From: an uncultured Opitutaceae bacterium
GTDB lineage: Bacteria; Verrucomicrobiota; Verrucomicrobiae; Opitutales; Opitutaceae
Length of the DNA stretch: 6,282 nucleotides
Assembly (NCBI GenBank): GCA_946482625.1
Contig: CAMLSH010000235.1
Span: forward strand, 1 to 6,282
Reading direction: 5' to 3'
Shown here: positions 1-6,282 of the stretch, piece after piece
How the letters are laid out: the number at the start of each line of letters is the position of its first letter
How positions within the stretch are numbered: position 1 is the stretch's first letter
Position numbers and translations under genes: made by a program
Notes under the pieces: model-generated
What the model was told of the DNA's origin: nothing
The model's input: only the letters and a program-made list of their open reading frames with translations
Database searches by the model: none

Positions 1-887
1 TGCTGCGCGAGGCCCGCGGCGGGGCCGAAGTGGGCGCGACCGAAATGGGCGACTTGGGCGGGCTTCCAGCCGTCGAGGCCGTAACGGCTGGCGAGCGTTT
101 TTAAGATCCAGACATCGACAGGAAACGCCTCCATCTTTCCCGCTCCGAAGAGAAGCACGCAGTCGGCAACTTTTTCTCCGACTCCCGGCAGCGAGCACAG
201 ACGCTCCTTCGCTTCGGCGTAGGGCAGCTCCTCCGTCCCTTCCAACCAGCCCGGATGGCTCGCGATGAACTGCGCGGTGTCGTGAATGTACCGCGCTCGG
301 AAACCGAGCAGGCACTCGCGTAGTTGTTTTTCGGGCACGGCAGCGAGCTCCGCCCACGTGGGCAAACGATGGACGATGGTCGCAGACGTTTTCCCATCGG
401 CGGGCAGGACGCCCAGTGAGGCACCGTGACGGAGCGCGAGCAGCTCCATCATTTGTTTGATCTGCACGATCTGCTTGGTGGCGCTGCATAGGAACCCGAG
501 CAACGTCTCGCCGAAGGGCTGGCGCAGGATGCGTAAGCCGGGAAACGTTTTCAAGCAGAGCGCGAGGTGCGCGTCGCTACGCCAGGGCAGTTCATCGACG
601 AGTGCGTTCACGGCGGCGGTTTGTCCGAAGTAGCTGGGGAGGGCGGTAGTGACACGCGCTGCGAGTCGGACCGGAGCGCGCCAATGCACAGCGCCGGTTT
701 CGTCCTGTTTTAGCTGCGCCACGCAATCGCCCCACACGCCGAGCCAGCTGCCATCGGGTTGACGATTCCAACGAAACGCCTGCCCGCCGTCGATCAGCTC
801 GGCAAACGTGCGCGAGGAGAGCGGTGGCAGGCGGTCGAGCGGCTTCCACTCGGACCAGGAATCGGGCGTTGGTGCTGGCGCGGGCAT
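1..887 (-). CDS. ogg: OGG1-type 8-oxoguanine DNA glycosylase/AP lyase (3' end cut by window)
   Basis: Base-excision repair enzyme that removes 8-oxoguanine from DNA and can nick the abasic site. 295 residues are visible; the C-terminus lies beyond base 1, probably only a few tens of residues given the family length. The N-terminal OGG domain carries GQAFRW (35-40), matching human GQSFRW. The HhH-GPD part has RQPFGETLLGF (122-132), LGFRARY (194-200), the hairpin LPGVGEKVADC (233-243) and FPVDVW (255-260). By alignment from memory, Lys239 is the Schiff-base lysine (human K249), Asp258 the catalytic acid (D268), Cys243 is C253, Arg197 is R204, and Gln295, the last full codon, is Q315. Positions equal to human N149, R154 and H270 are Thr137, Gln142 and Trp260. 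The ATG at 887 is effectively forced: an in-frame TAG lies at 908-906 with no other start between. No good Shine-Dalgarno sequence precedes it. The gene is transcribed divergently from the exosortase. Family assignment is firm; exact lesion and opposite-base preference are not. Confidence 0.93.
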   Translation of the reverse strand, partial: MPAPAPTPDSWSEWKPLDRLPPLSSRTFAELIDGGQAFRWNRQPDGSWLGVWGDCVAQLKQDETGAVHWRAPVRLAARVTTALPSYFGQTAAVNALVDELPWRSDAHLALCLKTFPGLRILRQPFGETLLGFLCSATKQIVQIKQMMELLALRHGASLGVLPADGKTSATIVHRLPTWAELAAVPEKQLRECLLGFRARYIHDTAQFIASHPGWLEGTEELPYAEAKERLCSLPGVGEKVADCVLLFGAGKMEAFPVDVWILKTLASRYGLDGWKPAQVAHFGRAHFGPAAGLAQ

Positions 888-951
888 GGCGTGATGTTTC
901 TGCGCCTACGAACAGAGTCGAGCGGCGCGTTTTCCGGGGTGAAACGGACGC

Positions 952-965
952 TCAGCGCGCGCTGA
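952..965. repeat. 14-bp perfect palindrome in the divergent spacer
   Basis: TCAGCGCGCGCTGA is its own reverse complement. It lies 65 bases upstream of the glycosylase ATG and 156 bases upstream of the chosen exosortase ATG. Its left nine bases (TCAGCGCGC) recur at 1091-1099, close to the exosortase start. It could be an operator for a dimeric regulator or simply a product of GC-rich composition; no regulator gene is in the window and no T-tract follows that would make it a terminator. Confidence 0.4.
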
Positions 966-1110
966 ACGATGCGGGAAATGCGAGTAACGAGAAACGCGGA
1001 TGACCGATCCGAGCGCGCCGGGACGGCACGCTCCACCTCGGACAAGGCCGCGTTCCTCTCCGGCACCGGCAAATTCCGGGCTTTATTCTTTCAGCGCGCT
1101 CGCGTCCGGT

Positions 1111-1119
1111 GGAGTGGAG
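1111..1119 (+). promoter_or_regulatory. Ribosome binding site that decides the exosortase start
   Basis: Two GGAG cores lie just before the ATG at 1122: one at 1111-1114, leaving a seven-base spacer, and one at 1116-1119, which is too close at two bases. The first is well placed for initiation. The alternative in-frame ATGs at 969 and 978 have no purine-rich core in front of them. This is the main reason for starting the exosortase at 1122. Confidence 0.6.
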
Positions 1120-1121
1120 CA

Positions 1122-2075
1122 ATGCGGCGGGGTTTTCCAGTCTTGGACAAAAAACGAAATTTCATCTTGGGCGTGCCGTCCTTGTTCGCTTTCGCACTGC
1201 TGGTGCTGACGGGATTCGTGATTTTCACCGCGTGGAATCAAACGCACTGGTGGCTGTTGAAAACCGACTATGCCTTCGGGTGGCTCGTACCCTTTTTCGT
1301 CGGTTACGTGGTCTTCGATCGCTGGCCGCGGATTGTCCTCGCTGCCGGGATACCGCGTGATTCCGACGCCACCGCGCGCGCTCCCGCCATGCGGCTCATG
1401 GCGTGGTTGGCGGTCGCAGGCGGCGCAGCTTTTTTTCTGTTTGGCGCACTCACGCTCGCCGTGGCGGGCGCGTCGTATCCCGCGTCGCTTGCGCTCTCGC
1501 TCGGGACGACCGGGCTCGTGTTGGGACTCATCGCGCTCGTTGGGGACGCCGGAGGCGCCGACGGGTGGGCGGTCGCACGGCTGTTTGGGTTTCCGGCGTT
1601 GGTGTGGCTGGTATCGGCGCCGATGGTTTCCTTGGTCGAGAATTCGGTCAGCCTGTTCCTGCTCGGGAAAGTCACGGGAGTGGTCTTCTTCATTTTCAGT
1701 TCTCTCGGTCTCGCGATTGAGCAACAGGGCAACGTCCTCGTGTTGCCGGCGGGAGAAGTCGGTGTCGCCGAAGCGTGCTCCGGGATTCGTTCGTTGATGG
1801 GTTGCTTGTTCGCCGGGTCGTTTCTCGGGGCGATGTGTTTCGAGCAGTTCTGGAAAAAGCTCACGCTGCTAGTGGCCGCGACCGCGTTTGCGCTGCTGAT
1901 GAATCTGGTCCGCAGTCTGTTTCTCACGGGCTGGGCTTATCGATATGGGTCGCAGGCGATCGAGGGGTATTTTCACGACTGGACGGGGCTGGCGGTCATC
2001 GGTGTGACGACCATCGGATTGCTCGGACTCGTGCGGGCGCTGAACTGGAAAATCCAATTCCGCACCGCGAAGTGA
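1122..2075 (+). CDS. Exosortase/archaeosortase family membrane protease-transpeptidase
   Basis: Integral inner-membrane enzyme of the EpsH/exosortase family, known to recognise C-terminal sorting tags (PEP-CTERM and relatives) on exported proteins and cleave or transfer them during envelope or exopolysaccharide biogenesis. With the start at 1122 it has 317 residues, about eight or nine hydrophobic segments (roughly 13-38, 52-66, 90-117, 121-143, 156-168, 176-199, 225-238, 247-272, 287-307). The family signature is clear: VAEACSGIRSL with catalytic Cys219 (TGC at 1776-1778) and Arg223, then NLVRS with Arg264, then FHDWTG with His285, giving the Cys/Arg/His set. An N-terminal FGWLVPFF (54-61) fits the early 'HG-lvP' region of the family, with Phe in place of the usual His. 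There is no fused EpsI-type C-terminal domain. The reading frame is open back to 966, so ATG 969 would add a 51-residue arginine-rich, non-hydrophobic tail; I prefer 1122 because of its ribosome binding site. The subtype and the sorting signal it reads cannot be named from the window. Confidence 0.9.
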   Translation: MRRGFPVLDKKRNFILGVPSLFAFALLVLTGFVIFTAWNQTHWWLLKTDYAFGWLVPFFVGYVVFDRWPRIVLAAGIPRDSDATARAPAMRLMAWLAVAGGAAFFLFGALTLAVAGASYPASLALSLGTTGLVLGLIALVGDAGGADGWAVARLFGFPALVWLVSAPMVSLVENSVSLFLLGKVTGVVFFIFSSLGLAIEQQGNVLVLPAGEVGVAEACSGIRSLMGCLFAGSFLGAMCFEQFWKKLTLLVAATAFALLMNLVRSLFLTGWAYRYGSQAIEGYFHDWTGLAVIGVTTIGLLGLVRALNWKIQFRTAK

Positions 2076-2091
2076 TCGCGAGGATGAAGGA

Positions 2092-4953
2092 CTACTTCTT
2101 CTTCGGAATCAGTGCCGAGGGAACGATCAGGTAGTGGAATACGCGATCCGGGCCGAAGTAGCGGGCGGCGAGTGCGTTCAAGTCGGCGACGGTCGCGCTC
2201 GATAGATCCGTCCGAGCGGTGCGCTCCGCCTCGAGGCGGACGGGGCGCTGTTGCGAATCGGCGAGCACGTCCTTGAGCCAGTACTCATTGGTGTTCTGCT
2301 CGCTCGCGAGGGAGGCGAGGGCCTGCGCTTTCGCGCGGGCGAGTTCGTCGGCGGTGACGCCTTTCTCCGCGATGGCCAGCGCGAGTTTCCGGACTGCGCG
2401 GGTGTGTTTTTCACGATGCGCCGGCTGATGATCCACGGAGCATCGAATGAATGAGAAGCCGGGATAGATGTCATTCCACGACACGCCGGCGGCTACGCGG
2501 TACGTTGACCCTTTCCGCTCGCGAACTTCGGCGCGGACTCGGTCGCCAAATATGTCGGCCAGCATCTCGAGATGGCGACGTTCCTTGGGCGTAACCGGTT
2601 CACGGATGCGCCAAAAGAATTCCCAGCGCGAGGCCTGCTCGGCGGTTCCCTTGAAATAGTAGCGGGCCACACGCCGGTCGCGGTGGAAGTTGAGATCAAC
2701 GGGAAAAGTTTGCGCTTCGCGCGGAGCGCGCGTGGGCAATGTACCCACGGTGCGCGTCAGTTCGTCGATGAGCGGCTCGATCTCGAAATCGCCGACGATG
2801 GAAAGTTCGATGGGCCCAATGGCGAGTTGGGGCGTGAACCACGCGCGATATTGGTCAGCGGTGCGCGCCAGGTATTTGGCGTCGGCGGGAATGCCGATGC
2901 GGGAATCGCCGCCGGCTAGCAGTGGTAGGACGAACTGGGCGACGGCGCCTTCGGGTTTATTCCAGAGCGGACCGATGTATCCGCGCAGGATAGACCTAGC
3001 GGGCTCCCAGCCTTCATCGCGGAAAGCGGGATCGGCGATCAACGCCGTGAGCTGGCGCAGGCCTCGCGTGAGATTGGCCTTGGGCAGCGCGGCTTCGAGC
3101 GTGTTGGCGTCATCGAGTGTGCTGGTGGTTACGCCATTCAATCCGCCGAGAAACCGGCGGAATTCGGCGGCCGTGTGTTTGCTGGTTCCGCCCTCCCAGA
3201 GGAAGGGATGCCAGAGCGCGAGCCCCGGCTGGTCGGGTGGCTCGGCGAGGCGTCCGTAGCCCAGCCGGATTAGAATGCGGACTTGGCCCGCCTCGAAGGC
3301 GGTGGGTTTCAGATTCGCGCGCACGCCGTTGGCGAGGTGGAGTTGCGTGATGCCGAGATCGGCAACTTCGTTTCTCTCCGCGACGGTTCCGGACGGGCCG
3401 AAATCCTCGTAGGCAAAGGAGGACTCGGCTTCGCCGGGAGCGTTTGCCACGACGGGAATGGCGCGGCTGGCGTGGTACGCCTTGGTGACGGTTTCTACCG
3501 ATGGAAGATGGTTGGCCGAACAGCTGACAAAAATCCGCGGCGGTTGGGCGAAGAATTCCTGAAGCGCGCTCTGACAGTTTTCAGGAGTGAGCCGGTCCAG
3601 CACCGCGAGCAAGTCGTCGAGGGAATCGTTGATCAGGCGCAGCGGAGAATCGTCTTCTACATATTTGACGAACGCATCGGCGATGCCGGACGCCGGCACG
3701 GTCGACACGCTTTCGGCGGTGCTGCGCAGAGCATCGCGCAGGATGCTGCGTTGGCGGGCGACTTCCTCCGGCGTGAAGCCTTGTTCCTGTGCACGCCTGA
3801 GTTCCTGTTCCAGCAGGGCAAGTGCGGGTGCGATGTTTTCCGGGGAGCTGGCGACGGAGAGCGAAACGCGGCGAAATTTCAGGTAGTCCACGTCCATGTC
3901 CGAAGTCGTTTGGTTGATGATCGCGGCGGGAGCTTGGACATGGCGGGTGAGGCGCTCTCGCAGAATCGAGATGGCGACGCGTACGCGGAATCCGCGGAGC
4001 TGACCGGCCAAAGTGGAGTGTTTCTCTGTGCGGTCGGTGATGCTGTAGAAGGTAGTCGTGGCGCCGGCGAGCGGGCGGGCGTGGATGGCGATGGCGGGGG
4101 CGGTGAGGGTTTTGCTTTGGCCGACGACCGGCTCTGGCCGTGCCGGTGCGCGGGTTGAGAGCGAGGCGAAATGTTTTTCGACAAGGGTTTTCGCTTCAGC
4201 GGGAGAAACGTTGCCCACGACGATGACGCTGATGCGCTCGGGGCGATACCACGCGTCATAAAAATGGCGGAGGCCGCTGCGGTCGGTGCGCTCGATCTGC
4301 GCGGAGAGACCGATCAGCGCGCGCTCGGGAATGCGGGTGCCGTCATAGAGGAGACGGTCGCGCGCGATGACTTCGGCGTTCTCGGGGGTGCGCCGCATGT
4401 GGTCTTCGCTGAGGATGACACCGCGCTCGCGCCTCACCTCGCCGGACTCGAATAAAATGCCGTCCGCGAAATCGCGGAAAACGCGCAAGCCGGTTTCGAG
4501 CGAGTCGGGTGCGGCGGCGGGCAGGTCGAGTTTGTATACAGTGGAGGTGACGCTCGTCGTTGCGTTGAGGTGCGGGCCGTACCGGGCGCCTTGGCGTTGG
4601 AGAAATTTCACGAGCTCACCCGCGGGAAAGTTTTTCGTGCCGTTGAAGGCCATGTGTTCGACGAAGTGGGCGAAGCCGCGCTCGTCGTCGTTTTCGTGAA
4701 GAGAGCCGGCCTCCACCAAGAGACGCAGACTTAGGCGCCCGTCCGGAGCGGTGTGCGGACGGATGGCGTAGCGCAGACCGTTTTCGAGCTGCCCGGTGGT
4801 GACCAACGGGCTGTCGGTGATCTCGACGTCGCCAAGAGGCCATGCGTCGGCGGCGGAAGGCGCCTCCGCGGTTTGTGCCGGACTGCGCGTGAATGCAGTC
4901 AGGATAACGACAACAGCAGCAGCCAGGAGGGGTAGCCCGCGCGAGATGTTCAT
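2092..4953 (-). CDS. Secreted M16 family zinc metallopeptidase (PqqL/pitrilysin-like), full length
   Basis: Complete 953-residue double-length M16 peptidase, expected to degrade peptides in the periplasm or cell envelope. Residues 1-26 form a signal peptide (MNISR, hydrophobic core about 6-21, likely cut after SPA at 24-26). The first half has the inverted zinc motif HFVEH (His96, Glu99 catalytic, His100) and the third ligand Glu176 in RRERGVILSE, 75 residues after His100, the classical HxxEH-X74-76-E spacing. Asn130-Ala131 and the TVYKLDLP stretch (138-145) fit the active-site wall. A second lobe starts near YRPERISVIVVGNVS (236-250). The second half (about 537-945) has no HxxEH, as normal for this family, but keeps the substrate-binding Arg811-X6-Tyr818 pair (RERKGSTY region). 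ATG 4953 is preceded by GGAG four bases away (4961-4958). It follows the other M16 gene by 72 bases with no terminator seen, suggesting one transcript, and ends 16 bases from the convergent exosortase. Substrate is unknown. Confidence 0.95.
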   Translation of the reverse strand: MNISRGLPLLAAAVVVILTAFTRSPAQTAEAPSAADAWPLGDVEITDSPLVTTGQLENGLRYAIRPHTAPDGRLSLRLLVEAGSLHENDDERGFAHFVEHMAFNGTKNFPAGELVKFLQRQGARYGPHLNATTSVTSTVYKLDLPAAAPDSLETGLRVFRDFADGILFESGEVRRERGVILSEDHMRRTPENAEVIARDRLLYDGTRIPERALIGLSAQIERTDRSGLRHFYDAWYRPERISVIVVGNVSPAEAKTLVEKHFASLSTRAPARPEPVVGQSKTLTAPAIAIHARPLAGATTTFYSITDRTEKHSTLAGQLRGFRVRVAISILRERLTRHVQAPAAIINQTTSDMDVDYLKFRRVSLSVASSPENIAPALALLEQELRRAQEQGFTPEEVARQRSILRDALRSTAESVSTVPASGIADAFVKYVEDDSPLRLINDSLDDLLAVLDRLTPENCQSALQEFFAQPPRIFVSCSANHLPSVETVTKAYHASRAIPVVANAPGEAESSFAYEDFGPSGTVAERNEVADLGITQLHLANGVRANLKPTAFEAGQVRILIRLGYGRLAEPPDQPGLALWHPFLWEGGTSKHTAAEFRRFLGGLNGVTTSTLDDANTLEAALPKANLTRGLRQLTALIADPAFRDEGWEPARSILRGYIGPLWNKPEGAVAQFVLPLLAGGDSRIGIPADAKYLARTADQYRAWFTPQLAIGPIELSIVGDFEIEPLIDELTRTVGTLPTRAPREAQTFPVDLNFHRDRRVARYYFKGTAEQASRWEFFWRIREPVTPKERRHLEMLADIFGDRVRAEVRERKGSTYRVAAGVSWNDIYPGFSFIRCSVDHQPAHREKHTRAVRKLALAIAEKGVTADELARAKAQALASLASEQNTNEYWLKDVLADSQQRPVRLEAERTARTDLSSATVADLNALAARYFGPDRVFHYLIVPSALIPKKK

Positions 4954-5025
4954 GCCGCTCCGGATTTGGACGAGCGGAACGGCGGAGTCAGGCCAAATTC
5001 TGAATGCCTGAGTGGCGGGTGGTGG

Positions 5026-6282
5026 TTACTTACCGTCCCACTTCCGCAGGCGGCCGGGTTCAGCGATGAAGAGGGTGCCTTTCTTGCGGTTGATGTATTT
5101 GAGAAGCAACGACTGGACTTCGGAGCGGGAGATGGCGGCGGTGTCTTCGTGACGATTGAGCGCGGCTTCGAGCCGGTAGGGGCGTTCCTGTGCGTCGAGA
5201 AGCACGGTGTGGCCCCAGTAGCCGTTGTGGCGGAGATGGTCGGTACGTTCGCGGAGGAACGGGGTTTTCACGCGGAGAAATTCGTCGTCGGTGATGCCGC
5301 TGGAGCGGAGTGATTCGAATTCTTTGCGCAGGGCGGCGGCTGCTTCGGGGGCGCGGGCGGCGTCCACTTCGGCGTAGACGACGAAGTAGGCGCATCTGGG
5401 CAGGCCGTCATGAGAGACGAACGACGCGCTGGGGGCGTAGGCGGAGCCGAGCTCTTCGCGCAGGCGCAGGCGGAGGCGTTCTTCGAGTACAGCGGCGAGG
5501 AGCACGCAGCGGCGCTCGGACTGGTAGTCGCCGGCATCGGGCGCGGGGAAGTACCAGGCGAGCGCGGATTGTTTGAGGCGGGCGGGGGCGACGTAGAGGA
5601 CGGGCTGGCGCGGAGCGTCGGCGAAGCGGGGCGCTTTGAGGCGCGGCGGTTTCGTGCTGTCGGCGCGGGCGGGAAGCGCGCCGATCGTGCTGGCGACGGC
5701 GGCGGAAGCGAGTTCCCACGTGGTGTCGCCCACGATACTCATTTCCAACGGCGCGTCGGCGAGCGCGGGTTTGAGCCAGGCGGCGAGCTCGGGGAGCGTG
5801 CGGTTGTAGAAGTTCTGTTCGGCGGGGATGCCGAAGCGGGCGTCGTCATCCATGAGCTGGCGTTCGGCGTGGCGGTGGATCGTGCCGCCGGCGGAGGCTT
5901 CGAGCGAGGAGAGCAACGATCCATAGGAGGCATGCGCGTCGCGAAGCGCTTCGGGGCGGTAGCCGGCGTCGGTGATGTAGGCGGCGATGAGCTGGAGGCA
6001 GAGCGGAAGATCGCGGCGGGAGCTTTGGCCGATGAAGACGAAGGCATCGGGCTCGACGTGGAAGCTGAGACCGACGTTGCGATCCACGAGCAGATCGCCG
6101 ATCTCGGCGGCGCTGTGGCGGCCGAGTCCGCCGTCGGTGAAGGCGTATCCGGCGAGCAAATCCAGACCGGGGAGGGCGGAGGGGGTGGTGAGGCGGCCGC
6201 CGCGGATGCGGACGAAGACGTTGACGGTGTCGGCCTCGAAGTCGGTTTGCTTGAAGTTGAGGCGGACGCCGTTGGCGAAACG
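5026..6282 (-). CDS. M16 family peptidase, C-terminal half (5' end beyond window)
   Basis: The frame is open from the right window edge to the TAA at 5028-5026, giving 418 visible residues that correspond to the second, non-catalytic half of a double-length M16 peptidase. It opens with RFANGVRLNFKQTDFEAD (1-18), matching HLANGVRANLKPTAFEAG (539-556) in the downstream gene, continues with LEMSIVGDTTWEL (179-191) at the start of the last lobe, and keeps the Arg275-X6-Tyr282 pair in LREELGSAY. The end region (YWGHTVLLDAQERPYRLEAA) aligns with YWLKDVLADSQQRPVRLEAE of the neighbour, so the two are paralogues of clearly diverged sequence. The HxxEH zinc site, signal peptide and start codon would all lie beyond 6282, so whether this copy is catalytically active cannot be judged here. 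It is the upstream member of a probable two-gene operon. The TTG at 6159 is internal, not a start, since homology continues upstream of it. Confidence 0.93.
   Translation of the reverse strand, partial: RFANGVRLNFKQTDFEADTVNVFVRIRGGRLTTPSALPGLDLLAGYAFTDGGLGRHSAAEIGDLLVDRNVGLSFHVEPDAFVFIGQSSRRDLPLCLQLIAAYITDAGYRPEALRDAHASYGSLLSSLEASAGGTIHRHAERQLMDDDARFGIPAEQNFYNRTLPELAAWLKPALADAPLEMSIVGDTTWELASAAVASTIGALPARADSTKPPRLKAPRFADAPRQPVLYVAPARLKQSALAWYFPAPDAGDYQSERRCVLLAAVLEERLRLRLREELGSAYAPSASFVSHDGLPRCAYFVVYAEVDAARAPEAAAALRKEFESLRSSGITDDEFLRVKTPFLRERTDHLRHNGYWGHTVLLDAQERPYRLEAALNRHEDTAAISRSEVQSLLLKYINRKKGTLFIAEPGRLRKWDGK

Noticed and set aside
101..849. Short minus-strand frames at 101-424 and 592-849
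   Set aside because: They are out of frame with the continuous glycosylase frame, which has no stop from 887 to 1 and shows OGG1 motifs at both ends.
1062..1090. Possible promoter with a TATTCT -10 box at 1085-1090
   Set aside because: The expected -35 position holds GC-rich sequence with no resemblance to TTGACA, and the site sits within 35 bases of the ATG; not enough to call.
1083..1927. Two long minus-strand frames (1083-1724 and 1304-1927) opposite the exosortase
   Set aside because: Both are antisense to the exosortase with its intact Cys/Arg/His signature; their translations are charged or Pro/Ala/Thr-rich low-complexity sequence without family resemblance.
2066..2080. CGCGA/TCGCG hairpin as an intrinsic terminator
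   Set aside because: The stem is only five base pairs, it overlaps the stop codon, and no run of T follows on either strand.
3283..4158. 291-codon open frame on the plus strand inside the M16 gene
   Set aside because: It lies wholly antisense to a strongly supported M16 coding region, has a Gly/Arg/Val-rich composition typical of GC-rich shadow frames, and shows no recognisable domain or ribosome binding site.
4989..5010. CAGGC/GCCTG inverted repeat between the two M16 genes
   Set aside because: A five-base stem with a twelve-base loop and no T-tract; too weak for a terminator or regulatory RNA.
5026..6159. M16 gene starting at TTG 6159 as a short 377-residue protein
   Set aside because: The frame stays open to 6282 and the extra 41 residues (RFANGVRLNF and onward) align with the start of the second half of the downstream M16 protein, so the gene continues beyond the window.

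Overview
This 6.3 kb window is GC-rich bacterial chromosome, densely packed, with two complete genes and two genes cut by the window edges. From left to right it holds: an OGG1-type 8-oxoguanine DNA glycosylase on the minus strand (C-terminus cut off at base 1); a polytopic exosortase on the plus strand; and two consecutive large M16 (pitrilysin/PqqL-like) zinc peptidases on the minus strand, the second missing its N-terminal half at the right edge. No rRNA, tRNA, CRISPR array, insertion sequence or phage gene is visible.

The likely source is a GC-rich Gram-negative with exosortase/PEP-CTERM-type surface sorting. Tandem secreted M16 peptidases, an OGG1-type (rather than only MutM-type) glycosylase and an exosortase in one place suggest Verrucomicrobiota, perhaps Opitutaceae. 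This assignment is an inference from gene content and style, not from a marker gene.

Layout: the glycosylase (minus, 1-887) and the exosortase (plus, start chosen at 1122) diverge from a 234-base spacer that holds a perfect 14-bp palindrome. The exosortase converges on the first M16 gene with only 16 bases between the stop codons and no clear terminator. The two M16 genes run in the same direction (6282 to 2092) with a 72-base gap and no terminator seen, so they are probably co-transcribed from a promoter outside the window.

Functionally these look like three units. The glycosylase excises oxidised guanine from DNA. The exosortase is an inner-membrane cysteine transpeptidase-like protein that would process C-terminally tagged exported proteins; no target or EpsI partner is in the window. 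The M16 pair consists of related peptidases, at least one of them exported by a signal peptide. No new multi-gene system is evident. The points most worth checking are the altered opposite-base-reading residues of the glycosylase, the exosortase isolated from its usual partners, and the division of labour between the two M16 paralogues.
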